64,000 bases of DNA from Anaspis maculata (GCA_949128115.1 OX421966.1:63795416-63859415); one strand, 5' to 3'. Shown: positions 1 to 12,800, counted from the stretch's first letter. Numbers and translations are program-made. The notes: generated by a model not told the origin, from the letters alone.

Positions 1-530
1 CGATATGGTACTCTACAAAAAATTATCAAAACGGAACTGATGTGATTATACTCTAAAGCAGCGTCCATAATGGCTGTTAACTTAAACTTATCCCGTAACC
101 TTGAAACTTCAACAGTTGAAAAATCAATGGTTTGGTTCCCAATAGGATGTTAACTTATGCCGTTATTGCCGTTCTGTCAAACTTGACCAAGATTCAAGTT
201 CTACATCCAAGATTAGTAGTACCAACTAATACTACTAGCTACTAGTTCTACTATTGTACTACCAGTTACCAGTACCACCCACTCCGCAAACCTTCAAGTC
301 TGTGTAAATTTTATATTATAGATCGTGGTTCGTACTGTCAAGGTTACATCTTACATCCTACGGCATGCGGCATAAGTTATCAGCCATAATGAACGAAACT
401 TTACGAGCAGCGATTCTTGAGAACACGCGATCTTCCTAGATTCCTTCTAGGACTCTTCCCATCAGGTCGCAGTGTACAAGTGCGAAGCTCTGGACATTTC
501 CAGAATATACGCATTAGCTTGACGATTGAA
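1..530. other. anonymous sequence
   Basis: No coding, RNA or repeat signal is supported here. A short stretch around 230-285 is rich in CTA/ACTACTAG motifs, which is simple-sequence-like only. Confidence 0.4.
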
Positions 531-723
531 CTTACATGAGAGACTTCAACGGTCGATTAGAGAACATCAGCCGGATCAGCGGGGGCGCCGCGTCTCCAGA
601 GCACATAGTATACACGCGAAATGTGTGAGATTTGTCTGTAGGTAGTCGCCGCGAAACCGTATTTCGGGTCATTGTGAAATTTGCTGGAAGACTGATGGAA
701 GATTCGAGATGAACAGTCGGAGC

Positions 724-760
724 TATATAAAGCACCATGGATCGCCCATAGATTCAGTAT
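724..760 (+). promoter_or_regulatory. Candidate arthropod core promoter (TATA box plus Inr)
   Basis: TATATAAA begins at 724 and TCAGT lies at 754-758, so the A of the initiator is 32 bases from the first T of the TATA box. That is the spacing expected for an arthropod RNA polymerase II core promoter with a TCAGT initiator. No supported ORF follows on the plus strand. The promoter may belong to a solo LTR or to a 5' untranslated exon. No matching LTR partner was found in the window. Confidence 0.4.
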
Positions 761-1220
761 CGAATCCGAAGAGGTAGCGAGCGGATAGAAAGCGAGTAGT
801 GATATCAGCGATATTCCCAAGCGAAATAATTGTTAGCGTGTATTTATTGTAGTACGCAGTAATGAACAGTGTGTGTTTCAAAACGATTGTTTCAATTATA
901 AACGAACCCGTACGCGAAATACGTAACAATACTGCTTATCCGGTATCATGCTTATATCATTTCTATTTGGCCCGCAGGGGTTTCAGGCACTGACCGGGGA
1001 TGATCAAGGTGAAAAGTGAAAATGTTTTTCGGGGAACATTTTTTCAGTGGAACTATCAACTGTAGCCAAAGTCTCGATAAATGGCCTATTGCAAAGCTAA
1101 TTCTCAAAAAGTGTACATTCAAGAGAGAATGTATAATTTGTTTTTTCACTACTAGCTGTGAAGTTTACCATTATTGACTTGTCTAGAGGTCGTGAAGTGA
1201 GATTTCACAACCTATTGTCG

Positions 1221-1325
1221 AATCAACTAGGCCGGGAATATTATTAACCGCTCTCTCTGATTGACGTGCAGAATCAAGTTGGCCGGGCATATTATTAACC
1301 CCTTCGTCTGATTGACGTTTGGCGA
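1221..1325. repeat. 51-bp direct duplication
   Basis: Two adjacent copies begin at 1221 and 1272. Each runs from AATCAA through GGCCGGG and ATATTATTAACC to CTGATTGACGT, with a few mismatches. The flanks on both sides, about 770-1,880, show no supported gene. Confidence 0.6.
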
Positions 1326-2059
1326 CTTGGCGTTTGCGTTTGAATCACATCAAATTATTGACAATATCGGCAGCTCACTTACACAAAAAGATCGAGAAAT
1401 TGTTTGACCGAGCCTTATCAATTGCAGAACTTGTTGTGGTGTACGTGAATTTGGTTGGTTTGGTGGAATAGCAGCTAAAGGTCGGACAGTCAGTACAACC
1501 TAACCTCACAATATGTCTATTTTGAATTTATTTTCAATAAGCAGTGTTCACTACTCGATAAGCACACATATCATTCACAATTTGTCATTGTTAGTGTATG
1601 CAGTTTTCCTCGAAAATAACCAGTTCTTAAAAATCGCGTACGTTTTCATTATATTGTTTTTAGTTTTTTGGTTTGCTGGCAGTAAGTCATTGGTGACTTT
1701 ATCTGCTGCCTCACACAATTCGAAAGGTGTCTCGCGACCTTCGATCATTATCATCATCCCGGCGAATATCATTTGGAGTTGAAAATTCACAAAATGCTCG
1801 AAGAGCCTACTTGGTTCTGATTGACATCTACAATGAATGTGGAGCGTTTTTTATAAAATTTTAGAACTTCACGAATCGTATTTACTTTGCTAGTAGTGAA
1901 AAAAATCGTATATAAACCGCGCTTGAGAAGGCTATTATAACCTTCGCACATATCTCCCTCGCCGCCACGCGGCTCGGGATTTAAACGATGCTCAAGCTAT
2001 AATAGCTCACTTTTCAACCTTGGTATATAATATACTATTTTGAACAAAAATAGGTGGAT

Positions 2060-2400
2060 AAATCAAAAACTATTTCGAGAAAAGACGTCATTCTTCATAT
2101 TTTTGGTGTTGGTGCCCACAAAAAAATATCTTGGCAAAACGGAGGATGGCTGAACCCTGAACCTTCAAAAGTTTTGCACTGTTTCATTTGACACCATGTA
2201 GAAAGTTGATTTGGATTTTCTTATATTTTGCAAAACTTGGATGCGATAGCCAGCCTCCGCAGATCCAAAATCGCCCGAAGGAATCCAAAACTGTCAAATT
2301 TTGGAAATAAATGAAAATATCAACATAGACACTTATTTTTCGACAACTTATCTAATATTCTCCGAAGGGCCTTATTGGTGCTAACATCTTTTCGTTTTAT
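2060..2400. repeat. Diverged half-copy of the palindromic element at 62,453-64,000
   Basis: The block around 2,085-2,170 (CATTCTTCATA, then a GGTG-rich stretch, AAAACGG, TGAACCTTCA, TTTTGCACTG) follows in the same order the reverse complement of 62,400-62,520. It also matches the last bases of the window. Only one arm is recognisable here, and divergence is clearly higher than between the two arms at 62-64 kb. Confidence 0.5.
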
Positions 2401-2499
2401 TTTTTGTTATAATCAGCTACTAGCTCAAAGCACGTTCCATCTCCATTCTGAATTCTTGTTGATCATTCAGTACCTACCGCAAACAGCACTTGCCCTGTT

Positions 2500-2830
2500 A
2501 AGGACGGAGTTAATTGGTAAAATGAGGCGTTGCGGAATCAATCCGTCTGAGTTTATTCCTTGACAGAAATTCATCATTCAGGTCTTTTCGGAAAGCTATA
2601 AGGATGTACTTTGGTTTGAGCCCATAGATATTTTCAAAATCCAAAAAAACTCAAGTTTTAGAAAAATAATTTTTGGATTTCGAAAATGTCTATAGGCTCA
2701 AACCAAAGTACATCCTTATAGCTTTCCAAAAAGACCTGAATGGTGAATTTTTGTCAAGGAATGAACCCACACTGATTGATTCCGCAACGCCGTATTTCAC
2801 CAATATAACTCTGTCCTTGAGGATGGAGTT
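2500..2830. repeat. Palindromic repeat, family A copy 1
   Basis: The arms are about 2,500-2,655 and 2,665-2,830. The left arm holds GCGTTGCGGAATCAATC, then TTCCTTGACAGAAATTCA, AGGTCTTTTCGGAAAGC and GTACTTTGGTTTGAGCC. The right arm carries the reverse complement of each in mirror order. The loop is only about ten bases. A second copy lies at 4,037-4,345. It looks like a small non-autonomous foldback element, with no coding capacity. Confidence 0.8.
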
Positions 2831-3154
2831 GAATGGGAGGCATTCTCGCAAACGCATTCCAGAGGGCGCGACATAGGCTTGGGACCAATTGTCAACGTCA
2901 TGTCAACGTCAAGTCCAAGGTCAAGCTTGCAGTTGTCATTGCTTGTCAGAGCGTAACCTAACCTATCTTTATTGTTTATTGTCGTCGCATGACTCGCATC
3001 GTGTTAGTGTCACCGGTACCGGCTGCTTGTCGTTTGAAAGGCAGGGCAAATGCGAGCGAAGCAGCGCGGGGCCGTCTGGCGGTTCGTACGAGACAAAATC
3101 CCGGCCGGTGAGACGATAAATGCAACCCACAGTGGTCCCAAGCTATCATGTTTA

Positions 3155-3815
3155 AGCAGGGCTCCGTTTAACTTCGGGTAAGTTCAGTTTGACTGCCCAA
3201 GGCAAAAATCAATTTTTGTTTACTACTATAGACCCGAGGGGCTCCATATGGTAGGTATCTACCTCGGTATCTACTGAAGAGGAAAAGGGATGCTCTGAAT
3301 AAGCCACTCCTGCTTCATCCTAGCACATGGATAACAGAGAGAGAAATTGGACTATCCTATACGAGAACAGGAGGACATTTCGGTATCACCAATACAAGAA
3401 TCGCCCTTCCTCCAAAATTTTGTAGCAGTGTGGAAAACTCTTTGTAAAGTGATGGTTTGAATTATTGTAATAAAGTGAAATGCCCTGACTGATTAAAGAA
3501 CTGTATTTCATGTGTATAATTTTTGTATACAACGCACAGCGCTGTGAACATAATAACTTAACTGAACGAGTTCAAAACTTCAACATAGAGCCAACATAAC
3601 CTAGATCCCTTCATGCAGCTCAGCAATGTCAATGTTTTTCGATGATTCCTGTCTCCATCTGTCTGGTAGAATGGAGCAGGAAGGGCTTATTCAGAGCATC
3701 TATTCACCTCTAGAGTACCATACCAGGCCCGGGTCCACGATAAAAGTGAATAAAAATGTATTTTTTTCTTCGGTAGTCAAACTGAGCTTACCCGGAGTCT
3801 GGGGCCGCGTCTTGA
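3155..3815. repeat. Inverted-repeat element with about 190-bp arms
   Basis: The left arm (about 3,155-3,350) contains GGGTAAGTTCAGTTTGACT and GATGCTCTGAATAAGCC. The right arm (about 3,640-3,815) carries their reverse complements in mirrored order, separated by a spacer of about 290 bases. Arm identity is moderate. It sits between two copies of palindrome family A. No transposase is seen. Confidence 0.7.
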
Positions 3816-4036
3816 CCCTCGTCGCAAGAGCCTATGGCATCCTCAAGAACGATTCAACGATACGACTCAAAAATCCCAATTTATGTTCACGATGACATTT
3901 CTAAATATTTGACGTTTATTGATTTGACGATTTGACACAACGCGCTTGTTTATGCAACCTAGGCGAGATAAAGTCCCTAGAGGTCCCAACCAACTGCAAC
4001 GCCTCCTGGCGGGAGCAAAATCGTCCATGCCTCCCA

Positions 4037-4345
4037 TTGGTGAAATACGGCGTTGAAACATCAATCGCTGTGGGCTTATTCCTTGACAGAACATCATCAT
4101 TCAGGTCTCTTTCGAAAGCTACAAGGATTTATTTTGGTTTGAGGCCCATTGGCTCTTCCAAAATCAATTTTTTTTTTAAATTCCAAAATCTTGAGGAAAA
4201 ATCCGGATACTGGAAATGCCAATCGGCTCAAACCAAAGTACATTTTAGTAGCTTTCGAACGAGACCTGAATGGTACATTTCTGTCAAGGAATAAACCCAC
4301 AGCGATTGATTCCGCAACGCCTCATTTCACCAATTTAACTCCATC
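4037..4345. repeat. Palindromic repeat, family A copy 2
   Basis: It has the same mirrored motifs as 2,500-2,830: ATTGGTGAAAT, GCTTATTCCTTGACAG, CATTCAGGTCT and TTTGGTTTGAGGCC, then their reverse complements ending in GCCTCATTTCACCAAT. The arms meet near 4,185 at an A/T-rich loop. Confidence 0.8.
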
Positions 4346-4359
4346 TTTAGTAATCATCT

Positions 4360-5710
4360 GTTTGCTTATTAAACCAGCCCTTATATTTCATCATGTTAAG
4401 CGATACTTGAAGCTCGCGGTCGCGGCAATTACCTTTTTCTGATGCTCCCACCCCAGCTCAATCTCTGGTTTTTAATTATGAGGTGCCAATTACCATCGCC
4501 CTGCCAGTAGAATATAAGGATTATGATGCTTTCCATACCTAAAATATTGCCGTGCCTCTGACTTTCCTGGAGTTCCTTCCCTTCTAATTTCCTCTATTGT
4601 TACTGTAGTATAGACCTTTTTATACCACTACTCGTCGCTACTTCGAGAAAAATGTTTTGGCAGCAGAGCATAGGAACGAATGAATAAGGGCTATTTTTGT
4701 CGCGTGTGAGCACTCACACTTAATTTAATTTCTGTTAACGGCGACTCCGCAGCGATAAAAAAAAATACGAAAAACAACAGCAATTACTACAAGACACCAT
4801 CCATCAGTATAATAATTAATTTATCCATTATCCCAATGTTATCTTATCTAAGCTAATATTTATTTATCCCGGGCTGGTGTGTCATATTTTACCGAAAACA
4901 GCGGCAGCGGATTTGGTTTTCGGATTTGATTAATTCCTCTCCTTTCTGTCTCATATTGGAGTTCAACAACTCAGTCCAATAACTGTGGCCATTGAGTGTA
5001 AAGCGTGCGGTTTTTCTCTTCCTCTTTTATCTACCCGAAAGCCGGTTTTTATTATCATTTTGGACTGGGGAAAGAAAGATAAACGCGTCATGCATACTCG
5101 TATTTAGAATGACGTAAGTGTGGAGTGCATCGGAAGTAGTGATGTGAATAACAGTTAATTCCGGATACTCGTTACTACTCGTTACTTCCGTTAACAGTAT
5201 TGGTTCTTTTGTATTCTTTATCGTTACTCTCGTTTACAATTTGCGAAAATGATTGAGATCAATTAAATTGACCACATTTTACGGTTTCATTGAAAAAATT
5301 GAGCATTGGGTATCCCTTACATAATGATAACAGTAAAAAAATTGGAGTTCAAGAAATTCGCCCGCTTTGTTTTGGTTTACGTTTACTTCTCTGGGCCTCG
5401 ACTGGCGCCGATGCTACGCCGATTCCCGCTTGCAACTTTGAGATGCGGAAAAATATCGAATTACTAACCACGAGTAGTTCTCCCTCTTTGCTCTAACCAC
5501 AGAATAGACCTTCTCATATAGGCGGTTCCCTTAGCTCACAGCTCGTGCGCAGGTCTTCAAGTAGTTCAAGTAGTTCAAGAAAACTGGTTCAATTGGCTGT
5601 TTAACCGGGAGCGGTTATCGATCGGGCTCGTTGCTTGAACTCGACCAATGACGGCCAATAGTACCTTTCATTATCCAGCGCGCCATCAGCGCGCATACTC
5701 GTCTTCTGAA
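4360..5710. other. anonymous AT-rich sequence
   Basis: I see no supported gene, RNA or clear repeat here. Short ORFs are random-like and have no recognisable motif. Confidence 0.4.
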
Positions 5711-5714
5711 GTAA

Positions 5715-6419
5715 TGGCGTCAAATACAAAATTTGCGAACAAATGCTAGAAAATGGCCTGAAAAACCGCCATAGAGTTGAAAAATACGCGCCGCAGCGAA
5801 CAGGGTAATAGGCTAGAGGTTAATACACACTAGTGATTACTCATTTTCCATCAAAAAGTCCGCATTGTTTAATAAATTATAAATAACTGCGTTTTACATT
5901 GATCGGATGTGCGTACGCAACCCTCAATGCAACCCCCAACAACTCTATTTTCAGTTTGACTAGCGAAAGTTGCCTAAAAACCACGATTTTAGGCAACACT
6001 CGCTACATCAGTGTACTGCGGAATGTATTTTACTCCCAGGGACTTTTCTCACACGATTCAAGAATAGCGGCCCACTTGTTCACAAACGTACGACACTCGG
6101 AGCGAACTTCAAAATGGCGAATAAATAGTTGACGTTGACAGCAGACAGCAGCGGAAAGTCACGGCCGTTGCTTGTCAAACTGAAAATAGAGTTGGTGGGG
6201 GTTGCATTATGGGTTGCGTACGCACATCCGATCAATGTAAAACGCAGTTATTCATAATTTAATGAACAATGCGGACTTTTTGATGAAAAATAAGTAATCA
6301 CTAGTGTGTATTAACCTCTAGCCTATTACCCTGTTCGCTGCGGCGCGTATTTTTCAACTTTGTGGCGGTTTTTCTTGCGATTTTGTAGCATTTGTTCGCA
6401 AATTTTGTATTTGACGCCA
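5715..6419. mobile_element. Long-arm palindromic element (arms about 245 bp)
   Basis: The left arm (5,715-5,960) starts TGGCGTCAAATAC. It includes CGCCGCAGCGAACAGGGTAA, ACACTAGTGATTAC and TCGGATGTGCGTACGCAACC. The right arm (about 6,175-6,419) repeats all of these as the reverse complement and ends GTATTTGACGCCA. The arms are close to identical, which suggests a recent origin. The loop of about 215 bases contains a small perfect hairpin at 5,969-5,998 (GTTGCCTAAAA / TTTTAGGCAAC). No transposase is present, so it is likely non-autonomous. Confidence 0.85.
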
Positions 6420-6429
6420 AAATTTGGCG

Positions 6430-7490
6430 CAAGCGTTGGGTATACCACTATAATGAAAGTTACTATATAGGTGAACCTGTGCCCCGAGGACTCCAGGTAA
6501 ATGAGAATGGCTATAGCTCTAACTCCGTATAACTCGTCCAGTAACGAAACCGAAAAAGAACGAATACTTTTCAAAGTCAGGATTCGTTCAAACGAGTACA
6601 CGACAAGTAATGATTACTTAGGAACGAATCCTTCTTTTTTTCACATCACTAATCGGAAGTGCAACACGAGGTGCAACACTTAAAATATTTGGTGTTGGGT
6701 GATTGGGAGAAGCAGGAGGAAAGACTGAAATGATAAAGCAAATGCAACAGAGAAAGAACGGAAGGTGCTTGCCTGCGCCTCTCATTATAGGTGAGTGTTA
6801 GTATTTTGTTTTTGTTTTCTGTTTTTTTCAGAGTCGAAAAAATCAAAGTTCGAAAACAAAAACTCACTAATCGTGAGAATGAATTGCTTGGGTGATATCG
6901 GAAGTGCACAGTTCAAGATTTTGATGAAATCGCTGCTCGAGAAACACTCAAATTTGTTTTATCGAAGCTCTAGATCAATATACCGTTGACTGTTGTTGTT
7001 TGTTTTCGTGATCAGCTGTTCACTCGGTCAGATGGGATTGTTTATAGGAAACCTCACCAGTTTTACCCTTTTGCACATGAGCTTCCTGTCATTTTCTAAA
7101 GGTAGGTATATTCTGGTTTTCATTCTATTTAACCAGAATCTTGATCTGCATGGAGCAACTGAATTTAGGAAGTGAGCTTTCAGCTGTCAGAAACCGGACA
7201 TGGATGACCTGTCTAGAAGGCCTGTAACAAAACGCGGTTGTCGCGGTTACTATAAACGTCAACTGTCATTCATTTTCAAACGTCAAAAAAACCGCAATGC
7301 CATAACCTACAAAGCACACCAAGAGGAGTAAATGGGAGCGAAAAATAACATGAATAGAAACAATAAACAATACAAAGAGTCGAACTCGAATGTTCATCGC
7401 TTGTTTGAGCAAGGTTCAATATTACCTTTACCCTCTACTTCAGGTACCCTTTTACCCGAGGGGTTAACCACTGTGGAGGTTTTCTGTCCC
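6430..7490. other. anonymous sequence
   Basis: I see no supported gene. Short plus-strand ORFs exist (for example 6,993-7,175, hydrophobic) but have no splice context or motif I can defend. Confidence 0.35.
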
Positions 7491-7494
7491 TTGC

Positions 7495-7710
7495 CTTGGA
7501 GATCCGTGGAGGTTTGGTGGAGATCCGTGGGGATCCGTGGGGATCCGTGGGGATCCGTGGAGATCCGTGGAGGTTTGGTGGAGATCCGTGGGGATCCGTG
7601 GGGATCCGTGGAGATCCGTGGAGGTTTGGTGGAGATCCGTGGGGATCCGTGGGGATCCGTGGAGATCCGTGGAGGTTTTATGGAGATCCGTGGAGATTTC
7701 GTGGAAATTT
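7495..7710. repeat. GGATCCGTGG minisatellite, array 1
   Basis: A 10-bp unit GGATCCGTGG alternates with GAGATCCGTGG and GAGGTTTGGTG variants. These make higher-order blocks of about 51-61 bp: the GAGGTTTGGTGG segment recurs near 7,509, 7,570 and 7,621. Several frames are open across the array on both strands (DLHGSPRIPT-like on minus, GIRGDPWG-like on plus), which is what a repeat without stop codons gives. A second array of the same family is at 13,891-14,056. Confidence 0.95.
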
Positions 7711-7739
7711 CTTCTCAATTTGGACACTTTTCTGATATT

Positions 7740-8750
7740 TGAAGTCATATGATGTCTTTGGATCAATGTTTTAATACCTATCTAAGCTTGATTTGTTGGC
7801 CAGCTCTAGTTAAAAATAGTAAGGAAATACTTCGTGTTGATAGATCGGCAAATTTTTGATATCGTTAAAGCAGAATTCTGTATTATCCCATTTAAGACGA
7901 CCTGTAATGGATGTCACCCCTGTTTCCCTTTCTTGTTTTGCGAATCGTTGCGAATGAGAAAGTCAGGGTGAGTGCTCGAGTGAAGGCCAGTTTGACGAAA
8001 GCGAAATAGCACTTTTCGGGAATAGATCCTGGCGTAAACTGCACGCCGGCGAAAGTTTAACCCAGGAGGTTATACCAAGTACAAAGTAGGTGACCATGTC
8101 ATAAAGGGGACCCGAAGCCGTACATTTCACAGTAACAATTTTATCATTATTCCCTTTCTCATGCCATAATTTTGAGTCGATCTAGGTACGGGAGAATGCG
8201 ATTTACTAACGTGAACTATTCAATTTTCGCACTTGAACAATGTCCACTTTCCTTGCTGGTCGCCATGGTAACCACACTCTCTTCTCGCTGTTCTTTTCTG
8301 ACAATTGACGTTTCAAGTAGCTATGCGAAAAATGTGAAGATGCATGTGCTTCACATAGCGCAGTACGTTATTGGCATTAATAAAAACAGCAATATGATTT
8401 GAAAGGCAAATAGAGAAATTACACGCGTCAACTACCCACTCAGCATAGCATGTCATGTTTCATAAATGAGATGATCTCAATCATGTCACAAAATAACATC
8501 ACAATGAACGTTACTTCCACATCTCTGTGATGTTCACCCGCGATGTTATACGATGTAATGTCTGAGAGATGTTTCGAAATAAACTTAAATTGAACATCAC
8601 ACATGAGACATCTACCGGACATCACATTGTTACTGCTTTCAACTTGCCGAAGTGTAACATCTCACTGACGTCAATGAGATGTAGTCACTGAGAGATTTTT
8701 CAAATTTCGCGGGCTGTCATCGTTAAGCTCTGTGTGGCGAAAAATATTTT
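7740..8750. other. anonymous sequence; GAGATGT/ACATCTC-rich at 8,430-8,700
   Basis: No gene is supported. From about 8,430 to 8,700 the motifs ACATCTC, GAGATGT and CATCAC recur on both strands at irregular spacing, suggesting a decayed repeat. Confidence 0.35.
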
Positions 8751-8896
8751 ATCTACAAGCGTTAAATAATACCCGTCACTTTTAGCACGTCGTCATGGGC
8801 AACGTGAAAAAATGATGATTCTGCGCATTCCTGTCATATTTTCAATAAATTCTGACATTTACCAAACATTTCAAAGACCATTGTAGATAAAATTCT

Positions 8897-9017
8897 GTAC
8901 GATACACGCGTTAAAAGTGTCTTATTTTGTTCGCAGGGTTGCTCTACTCGCTAATGCTCGTTTCGCAAGCGTCCCCGCTCACAAAATAATACCTGTCACT
9001 TTTAACACTCGTATCGT
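8897..9017. mobile_element. Small inverted-repeat (MITE-like) element
   Basis: GATACACGCGTTAAAAGTG at the left is mirrored by CACTTTTAACACTCGTATC at the right, and CTTATTTTGT by ACAAAATAAT. A loop of about 50 bases lies between. A related single arm (ATAATACCCGTCACTTTTAG) occurs near 8,765. It is non-coding. Confidence 0.7.
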
Positions 9018-9525
9018 AAATAGCTATTATAAATCGCTGTGCTAGAATGATAGTAAGATAACTTAAAATTTCTGATTTTCGGATTATTCCAAAATCTATA
9101 GCTCCAAGCTATTCTCTACCTGGTAAAAAAATCGAATTACTCAGAATCATCATGGAAGTACATAAAAAATGAATATCTCACTGTTATAATTATCTGTTTT
9201 TCAAACAGTTCTGGTCTAATACTCGGACATCTCAAAATGTCCTATTTCTTCTACTGAGAAATAGATCGAATTTGATCTTGCCTTCTGGTATAATACGAAG
9301 ACATTTCAACATGTCCCAATTTTACAACAAATCTGATTTGGAAATTTCAAGTTGTCCTTGTTTTTTATGTTATCTCAGTATTTTACTGTGAAAGATGTCT
9401 CACTCTTATACCAAAAAATCAACTGATTCAATGAAAGTCTTCAGATATTTCATTTTAACTCACTATTGCACAAAATATACCCTCATGCGTTTGTAAAATA
9501 TCTTACTTTTCTCAAAGTTGTCCCA

Positions 9526-11413
9526 CCCAATGAACATTTTTGGTTATATTAAGGTGATCATTACATTTTCTTCACTAGTTTATGAAACTATAGGTTATAT
9601 TAGTTTGCGTTCGTTACTCCTACATAACTTTTACAAACCATCTATATATCCAAAGTGGAGAACCCTATAAAGGTTACCGTCACGTATCAGAAGTACCCGT
9701 TAGTTTTATAGTCTTGGTTATATTATTGTAATCAGCGTATCTTACAAACCTCTTATAAAACCTCTTATATAACTCTGCACAAGTTATTTGTGATCACTAT
9801 AGGTGATGATATGGTTATTATCACTTACTAGTAGTGATTATAAACTTAGTTTATAGAAGTTGTTATCATGTTTATATAACTACGTGACTGAGCTACTTCA
9901 CAAAAAAACTATGCCTCTCTCTTGCTCGCAATATTTATTCATAATGTTGTCTTCCTTTCAATCCGGCATAAGATTTTTGCTAAGACAAGTCATGAATCCT
10001 GATTATTACAAATCTTTTCATCTACTATTATGATGGTAATGACCAATTTCTTGCCAGTAGACTCGCGAATAACACCTGGGAAGTACAATATATCGAGTAA
10101 TTTTCTGACCTACCTCGATAAAAATCACGCGCTCCAAATATAATTAGGTTTTGATACTTTTTCATAGAAAATAGTAAATATTATCATTGACAAATTTGTT
10201 TTTTTTTTGTTTTCCTTGAATGACATTCGATATTCAGACCTCTTTCCAAGAATAAATGAATTTTCTATGATTTCTTCAATCAAAATATGCATTTTTACGA
10301 AATGTTCCAAACAAGCTCCATTATTTGAACAAACAAATATGGCCGACATTACAAGTCGTCAGCTATCACTCTTAAATAACAATTATATCACATGTATCGC
10401 AAATTTTAGACCTATTATACCCATAACAAACATTCAAGGAAGCATTGACACCAGTATATGCCTTCAGGTTATATAGGAGAAGTACAAATGACCGCAATAT
10501 ACCCGAAGATTATAAGTGGTAGCATCTCAATCGTAATAGTAACAGTTTGATGCCTTTAAGTTTTATAGCAGAAGTACAAATGACCGTGATATACCCGAAG
10601 GTTATATAATGGTGACATCTAGTCGTAATGGTAATAACTGATCTCTTTATGAAACCTGCAGTAGCAACTGGGTTTCTCCCGCGTCAACTGCATTATTTCC
10701 TGTGCGACGCAAAATTTTGTGAAAATTCTGGCAATGTCGTTCAAAATTGTACTTGTGAGATGTTGATTGTAAGATGTTCTCGTAAAAATGAGATTCAGGT
10801 TTTGTTTCGCTCTACAATGAAACGAACCCCTTCTTTCACTTTCTTCCAATTATTTTTTATTCGCGAATTCACTTTCTTAATCTCTCCCGATCTGTCATCC
10901 ATTTTGTTTTGACTTCAAACGACCACATATCACTCGACATATTATAGAAAGACCCCACTGTAAAACTCAGTGTTTTGTAATTGAAGTTATAGGTACTTTT
11001 GGTTTTCTAACAGTATTAGTCGGCACTAATCTTTTACTTTTGTCACTGGGAAGATTTCAAATTGGTTACTTATATACCATTTATGAGAGTTGTTTTATTG
11101 AGGTTACAGTAATTCTGGGAAGATTTATAGTTGTGTGTTGTTACACCGCTATAAAACCAGATTACCCTCAGTTACATAAGGTGGTGAATGGAGACAACTA
11201 TATATCCACTTTTATAAACCTATTAGGAATTAAACTTGAAGTGATCATGAACATGGTAACAGATACGTTTATGTCACCATTTTAAAAAACTGTAAGGTAT
11301 ATAACACTTCAGGGTTCTTGAAACTCTTAATATAACAACAAGTTGTTCAGAAAACCCTAATATACCTTTTATAAAACCAACATCCCTTTAGGTGACCCGA
11401 AATGTTCATTGGG
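9526..11413. mobile_element. Candidate 1.9-kb element with CCCAATGAACATTT termini
   Basis: CCCAATGAACATTT at 9,526 is mirrored by AAATGTTCATTGGG ending at 11,413. The adjoining AAGGTGATC / AGGTGACCC also match in mirror. The interior, especially 9,530-9,900 and 10,960-11,390, is crowded with degenerate GGTTATAT, ATATAACC and TTATAAAACC motifs. No transposase reading frame is seen. The termini are short, so the boundaries are an inference. Confidence 0.5.
10451..10640. repeat. 92-bp tandem duplication
   Basis: AGAAGTACAAATGACCG recurs at about 10,478 and 10,570. It is flanked in both copies by TGCCTT-AGTT-TATAG upstream and ATATACCCGAAG-TTATA downstream. There are two copies with moderate divergence. 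Confidence 0.75.
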
Positions 11414-11429
11414 CCACTATTTGACCAGA

Positions 11430-12380
11430 AATGTTCCGTGAATTGTTTGAAATGACTTAATAATTTTAACTTATCTCCAATGTACATTGCCATGATTTCG
11501 TTATCCACAGGTCAGTTTGTATTGGGTAAAACTGAATCTAAACGATGAATAGATGCGGAGGCAGACTATATTGGTTATAGCTATTGCCAAGACTGCCAAA
11601 AGTAAGAGAAATCGTGAAAATCGGTTCACAGGATGAAATGTTTGATGAAAAATCTTGAATAATTGAATGACAAAGTTATGAACTTTGACATTTTTTAATA
11701 TTTTACACACGACAGTTAGCGAAACACTCTCTACTGTTCTGAATACAGTTTTCCAAGGACTTTCAAATGAATTTCCAATTTCAGATAGTGACACTTTTAT
11801 TTGTCAAATGACAGCCAAAAACTAATGGGCTTATTCCATGTCAAACAATACTTAAGGATAACTATGAAAAATATGTTGAACCAGGCTATGCTTACTGCGC
11901 AATACTCGGACAACTTGAAAAAAAAGAGGGATAAATTCAAAATCACTCTACGAATTCCTGACGAATAGTAGGATAACTTACATGAAAAAACGGACAACTT
12001 CCAACAGAACCATTATTTCTAGCGATATATTTAACTCATCATTGACTTTTAACTCGTGGGTCACACATTATCTTTACCTTAATCAGGTGCCTTGGCTTTG
12101 TTTTTTCCCCGGAAACTTCGTACCTCCCATATACAAGGATATGTTCACTTTTTGATTTTTTTCTCAAAGAGTAAATGTGATTTCATAATGAATTCCTCAC
12201 AGGTCTATCAGGAGCGATATAATACAACTGGAAAATTAAAAAATCTCCGAAATTTCGAGAAGGAGAGTGTTTTTCGTTCTTCTGAAATGTTCAAGTGACG
12301 ATTACTCGAAACTATGTTTTTCAAGTTGTCTTACTATCATTCTAGTACAGCGAAATAGTTTTGTCCTCTATTCCATGTGT
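11430..12380. other. anonymous sequence
   Basis: I see no supported coding region, RNA gene or clear repeat. Confidence 0.35.
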
Positions 12381-12800
12381 GTGATGCCAGAACAGCCTTA
12401 TGTCTTCATGTTTAGTGTGAGGCCCTGCGGGCCCTCTTATGTCTTCAAGTGTCGTTTGGAACAACTTTTGTGTCTTCTTGTGCTTGTGACTTTCGGAACT
12501 AGTGTGCCCCATTTGTGTCTCCTTGTGTTCTTCAAAAGCCTACTGGGCCTTCTTGCATTTTGTCGTGACTTTCGCACCTTTAGTGAACCCTTGTGTCTGC
12601 TTTTGCGTTATTCGGAACCCCAAAATGGGCCCCTTTTTGATTTATTGTGCTTTCGAATACTTTGATGACTCCCGTTCATGTCTTATTGTAATGTCCGGGG
12701 CCCCAACGGAGTCTCTTGTGCCTTGCTGTAACGTTTCGAGTCCCAGCGAGGCTTTTTGGGCTCGGTGTATCGTTTGGAGTCCTAATGAAATATTCCGAGA
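12380..12800. repeat. Degenerate CTTGTGTCTT-rich repeat
   Basis: Loosely repeated blocks of about 50-60 bases mix GTGTCTTCTTGTG, CTTTCGGAAC and GGGCC(C)CTT motifs. The apparent 132- and 150-residue plus-strand ORFs here show no domain, and I read them as by-products of the repeat composition. Confidence 0.4.

Noticed and set aside
7332..7742. 136-residue ORF through the GGATCCGTGG array
   Set aside because: Most of it is repeat translation. Three overlapping frames on the plus strand and one on the minus strand are open for the same reason.
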